NCBI RefSeq assembly: GCF_036625275.1
Contig: NZ_JAZKUD010000087.1
Span: 1-17,332 of the forward strand
Origin: Accumulibacter sp036625275
GTDB taxonomy: Bacteria; Pseudomonadota; Gammaproteobacteria; Burkholderiales; Rhodocyclaceae
DNA length: 17,332 bases
Direction: 5' to 3'
Every line of letters begins with the position of its first letter. Within the stretch, counting starts at the first letter, position 1. The position numbers and the translations under genes are program-made. The notes below the pieces were generated by a model. It ran no database searches. It was not told the DNA's origin and was given only the letters and a program-made list of their open reading frames with translations. Positions 14,934 through 17,332 of the stretch are shown in pieces.

Positions 14934-15245
14934 ATGTTTACGGTCATCGAAACCCCTACCTTCGTACGCCTCGCCAGCAACTGCTGGAACGATGAAGATC
15001 GAAACACATTTATCACCTTCATCGCCGGAAACCCAGATGCTGGGGATGTTGTCCCCGGATCGGGAGGTGTAAGGAAAGCCCGCTGGGGAAGTACGGGTCG
15101 TGGCAAACGTGGCGGACGAGTCATTTACTTCAATCGTCTCGCCAATGGAGAAATCTGGTTGTTGCTGGTCTACGGGAAATCCGTGCGTGAAAACATCCCG
15201 GCGCATGTACTTCGGCAGATTAAAGAGGAGATCGAAAATGCCTAA
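14934..15245 (+). CDS. higB2: RelE/HigB2-type toxin
   Basis: Ribosome-dependent mRNA interferase of the RelE/HigB2 family, held inactive by the antitoxin that follows. The protein has 103 residues, the usual size. Seen: MFTVIETPTFVRLA at the start, GNPDAGDVVPGSGGVRKARW (32-51), basic GKRGGRVIYF (57-66), NGEIWLLLVY (71-80) and the Lys/Glu-rich tail; Arg 47, Lys 48, Lys 58 and Arg 59 are candidate catalytic or RNA-binding residues. ATG 14934 lies 8 nt after the -10 box and has no ribosome site, so the mRNA appears leaderless; the TTG at 14898 would lie inside the promoter and is rejected. The stop overlaps the antitoxin start by 8 nt. It lies just right of attC 2, and such modules are frequent integron cassettes. 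Confidence 0.9.
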   Translation: MFTVIETPTFVRLASNCWNDEDRNTFITFIAGNPDAGDVVPGSGGVRKARWGSTGRGKRGGRVIYFNRLANGEIWLLLVYGKSVRENIPAHVLRQIKEEIENA

Positions 15246-15546
15246 AGCAAAGCAAAAATCCGTCGGTCGTCAGCCGAAAATTGATATTGGCGCTGAACTG
15301 CTGACGTCAGTGCGCGAAATGAAGGCCGGTATCCGTGCACGTGTCCATCGTCCAGAGATTTCGGCAATTGCTCACGCCCGCCTGGTGTCAGGGCTTTCTC
15401 AAACCGCCTTCGCAGCGCTGCTTGGCGTTTCTGTTCGCACACTCCAAGACTGGGAACAAGGTCGCCGCGAACCATCAGGCGCAGCAAAGACCCTTCTCCG
15501 GGTGGCCGAACGGCATCCCGAGGTCTTGCAAGATCTCGCTGCGTAA
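15238..15546 (+). CDS. higA2: HigA/NadS-type antitoxin, Xre-family HTH
   Basis: DNA-binding antitoxin that neutralises the upstream toxin and probably represses their shared promoter. The protein has 102 residues: a basic N-terminal arm (1-15), a linker helix region (16-45) likely to contact the toxin, and an Xre-type helix-turn-helix at ~46-90 with LSQTAFAALLGVSVRTLQ (53-70), followed by DWEQGRREPSG. ATG 15238 is 7 nt after GAGGAG (15225-15230), which lies inside the toxin gene. The overlap with the toxin supports coupled translation. The strong ribosome site here, against none for the toxin, would favour excess antitoxin. Confidence 0.92.
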   Translation: MPKAKQKSVGRQPKIDIGAELLTSVREMKAGIRARVHRPEISAIAHARLVSGLSQTAFAALLGVSVRTLQDWEQGRREPSGAAKTLLRVAERHPEVLQDLAA

Positions 15547-15556
15547 AGGAGTGCGC

Positions 15557-15570
15557 GGGGTCAAGTCTTG
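15557..15570 (+). repeat. GGGGTCAAGTCTTG repeat, fourth copy
   Basis: Identical over 14 bp to 14767-14780 and in the same orientation. The two copies bracket attC 2 and the toxin-antitoxin pair. The remaining bases to 15697 hold no gene and no third attC that I can find. Confidence 0.65.
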
Positions 15571-15697
15571 TAACACATGTCAAAAAAGCCAAAAGGGAGC
15601 ATCCTGGACGGCTAAAAAGGTGTATCTGCTTCTTGACTTGACGGTCGCCCCCGTTCTGACTAAAGGTCTTGCCGCGCCCCGCGTAGTCGAGGCGCAG

Positions 15698-16162
15698 CTA
15701 TTTTGCCAGTCGCAGGGCCGCTTCAAGATTCAGGATTTCCAGATTGGGCAACGGGCGAAAGGCGGCGTCGTTGGTCACAAACAGGCGACAGCCAACCTGC
15801 CGAACCGCGGCCAGATGCACGGCGTCGGGTAGGCGCACGGGAAGCTGGGCACGCAGGCTGGCGGCGCTTTCCCAAATGGTTTGGGTGATCGTCACCAGCA
15901 TGAAAGGCTGCCGATCAGTCAGAAGCTGTTTGTAAAGCAATACCTGTGGGGCCAACTGGTCGCGCAAAGGCTTGACCAATACCTCGGCAAGAGTGATTTC
16001 ACCGGTCACTCCGGTGCAATCACCAGCGGCGACAGCGTTCAGTAGCGGCTCCATAACCGGGCGATGGCGTTCGACGCCCTCGACCACCTAGATGAAGCAA
16101 CTGGTGTCGAAGTAGACTCTTCCGCCCTGATGGCGGGACAAGACGTCGGTCAGCGCTCCCAT
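15698..16162 (-). pseudogene. PIN-domain toxin (VapC-like) with in-frame stop
   Basis: PIN-domain RNase, the toxin of VapBC-type modules, interrupted by TAG at 16088-16090. Reading from ATG 16162, residues 16-24 give VYFDTSCFI with the first catalytic Asp, then the stop, then VVEGVERHRPVMEPLL in the same frame. The downstream part carries the remaining PIN acids: Glu in ITLAEVLVKP, Asp in LPDAVHLAA, and Asp in FVTNDAAF. The stop replaces a position where Tyr is common (FIYLVEG-like), so TAC or TAT to TAG is likely. A shortened frame from GTG 16087 (129 residues) could still be translated, but it lacks the first Asp and should be inactive. The start overlaps the end of the upstream minus-strand gene by 13 nt, as in toxin-antitoxin operons. 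Confidence 0.7.
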
Positions 16163-16560
16163 TCGGCGCGCAACGCCTGCAACTGCCGATCGATGTCTTC
16201 GACGTCGTTGGTTGTGTCGAAAACGCGCCCCAGACCCCAAAAACGCATGGGGTGGTACTGGAGAAGTCCTGCCACCCGCTGCGGGGAAACGACAAACGCA
16301 TCTCCAACGACACGGAAAGAGGTGGCCCCGTTTGTTTGGACAGAAAACGTTCTTTGATAAGTGGAACATGGCCAGTTGCGGTCGGCTGACCGGTGATACG
16401 ATTGGTTTTGACTTTCTGGGATTTTATCCGAACCGAATAGAGCTTGGTGGAGCTTGTGGGCGAAGGGACGTGCGGTGGGAAAGTCGCCAGACTTTTCCAC
16501 CGCAAGCGGCCCGGTGCGCGACAGCGCATCGTCCACCAATCCACGGAGTCCCTTCCTCAT
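16150..16560 (-). CDS. Possible antitoxin partner of the PIN toxin, N-terminus unsure
   Basis: Open frame of 136 codons ending 13 nt inside the start of the PIN gene. The last ~65 residues look genuine: TSFRVVGDAFVVSPQRVAGL, then VFDTTNDVEDIDRQLQALRAEWER, an acidic, helical tail of the kind antitoxins use to bind toxins. I do not recognise the family. The first ~70 codons pass through a strong hairpin (16472-16503) and DNA next to the transposase gene, and look unlike protein. The true start is probably near 16370 or was lost to the insertion sequence. Confidence 0.35.
   Translation of the reverse strand: MRKGLRGLVDDALSRTGPLAVEKSGDFPTARPFAHKLHQALFGSDKIPESQNQSYHRSADRNWPCSTYQRTFSVQTNGATSFRVVGDAFVVSPQRVAGLLQYHPMRFWGLGRVFDTTNDVEDIDRQLQALRAEWER
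16472..16503. other. Strong hairpin beside the IS3 element
   Basis: GCGGTGGGAAAGTC (16472-16485) and GACTTTTCCACCGC (16490-16503) pair over 14 positions with one G-T pair and a 4 nt loop. There is no T-run on either side, so it is not a standard intrinsic terminator. It may shield the element's transposase from outside transcription. Confidence 0.5.
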
Positions 16561-16563
16561 GCC

Positions 16564-17313
16564 TTACGCCGCAGCGCGGGTGGCGGACGCGAGTGCCACG
16601 AAGTAGGCGGCATCCGGCGTCTGGCCATCCAGGGAGCGATGGGGTCATCGCTCGTTGTAGAAGCGGAGGTACGTGGCCAGATTGGCTTTCGCATCGGCAA
16701 CGCGGTCATAGGCCTTGAGATACCCCTCCTCGTACTGGACGCTTTTCCAGAGGCGCTCGACAAAGACGTTGTCCCGCCAGGAGCCCTTGCCGTCCAGGCT
16801 GATCCGGATGTGGTGCGCCTTGAGCAGACCGGTGAACTCGCTGCTGGTGAACTGACCACCCTGATCGGTGTTGAAAATCTCCGGGCCACCGTAGCGGGGG
16901 ATGGCTTCCCGCACCGCGTCCAGACAGAAGTCGGTCGTCAAGGTGTTGGAGAGCCGCCAGGCGAGCACCCGGCGCGAGTACCCGTCGATCACGGCGAACA
17001 GGGAGAGGAAGCCTCGGCGCATCGGGATGGTGGTGAGGTCCGCCGCCCACGCCGGATTGGGCCGCTCGATCGCTAGACCGCGCAGGAGATACGGATGGAT
17101 TTCATCCCCCCGCTGCCGACGAGAGGTGTTGGGCTTCCGATAGAGGGCTTCGATCCCCATGCGCGCCATCCGGGTGCCGAGGTGCTGGCGCCCGGCCTGG
17201 AAGCCCTCGGGCGGACCTTCCCGGAGGCCTTCCAGTAAGCCATTGATTTGATGTAAAACATCAGAAAATCGCCAAAGATGTAGGCATGTAACTATAATAA
17301 TTGTGTTTGACAA
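16564..17313 (-). pseudogene. IS3-family transposase (OrfB), broken at both ends
   Basis: DDE transposase with an rve core. Reading the frame from 17313, Asp 92 (AADLTTIPM), Asp 150 (NTDQGGQF) and Glu 186 (DNVFVERLW) are spaced 57 and 35 residues apart, the IS3 pattern. ALYRKPNTS, PYLLRGL and YSRRVLAW are typical OrfB segments. A TGA at 16645-16647 follows FYNER; the same frame continues as PHRSLDGQTPDAAYF to TAA at 16564, so the last 26 codons are cut off. At the other end, homology fades near residue 23 and the DNA from ~17240 to 17332 becomes strongly AT-rich, so most of the N-terminal DNA-binding part and OrfA are missing or lie beyond the window. The catalytic triad is intact, but the protein is unlikely to be active alone. 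Confidence 0.8.
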
Positions 17314-17332
17314 ACAATGCTATATGTGCTTT
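17240..17332. other. AT-rich right edge
   Basis: About 90 bp of much lower GC content than the rest. It holds a perfect palindrome TGATGTAAAACATCA (17249-17263), with 6 bp arms around AAA. It probably marks the junction where the insertion sequence was truncated by another element. No gene is visible. Confidence 0.4.

Noticed and set aside
14735..15570. CRISPR array
   Set aside because: The GGGGTCAAG copies are short, few and irregularly spaced, with no spacer pattern and no cas genes.
1..17332. tRNA or rRNA genes
   Set aside because: No cloverleaf with GGTTCRANTCC-type arm or rRNA motif was noticed on either strand by eye; a tRNAscan-SE run would be decisive.

Overview
The window reads as chromosomal DNA of a GC-rich betaproteobacterium. 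A Rhodocyclales relative such as Candidatus Accumulibacter, Thauera or Dechloromonas is my best guess. This is inferred from the GC-rich third codon positions, a Neisseria dRS3-like ATTCCC/GGGAAT repeat, the multi-MCP chemotaxis cluster and a class II ribonucleotide reductase. I could not test the taxonomy by search.

Layout. (1) 1-475: non-coding DNA with a REP-like inverted repeat at the left edge and a dRS3-like palindrome. (2) 476-8962: a plus-strand chemotaxis cluster, mcp1, mcp2, mcp3, cheW, mcp4, cheD, cheR. From mcp2 onward the genes are tightly packed (28, 14 and 3 nt gaps, a 4 nt overlap, a 6 nt gap), which suggests one operon. The four receptors have different sensor domains but nearly the same cytoplasmic domain, and mcp1 and mcp4 share a 375 bp block that is identical base for base. 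cheA, cheY, cheB and cheZ are not in the window. (3) 8963-9437: an intergenic region with two NrdR-type boxes 31 bp apart. (4) 9438-13478: nrdJ, a B12-dependent ribonucleotide reductase interrupted by a 379-residue intein with a LAGLIDADG endonuclease. The intein sits exactly at the catalytic NPC-x-E cysteine.

(5) 13479-17332: an accessory region. It contains two attC sites (13930-14020 and 14796-14871), each with RYYYAAC/GTT ends, a long imperfect stem and one extrahelical base. They flank an unrecognised 268-residue gene that carries a possible PD-(D/E)xK nuclease motif, so this is an integron cassette with no integrase gene in view (a CALIN-like island). Next is an intact HigB2/RelE-HigA toxin-antitoxin pair with a clear sigma70 promoter, an operator-like palindrome and an apparently leaderless toxin start. 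Copies of GGGGTCAAGTCTTG lie on both sides of the pair. On the minus strand there follow a PIN toxin gene broken by an in-frame stop, a probable antitoxin fragment, and an IS3-family transposase whose last 26 codons are cut off by a CGA-to-TGA-type stop.

How the parts work together: the receptors, CheW, CheR and CheD form the sensing and adaptation half of a chemotaxis array whose kinase must be encoded elsewhere. NrdJ supplies deoxyribonucleotides under probable NrdR control and must be protein-spliced to be active. The right-hand third is a mobile-gene landing zone with decaying insertion sequences and addiction modules. The least described items are the attC-flanked nuclease-like cassette, the duplicated attC end, and the mosaic receptor genes.
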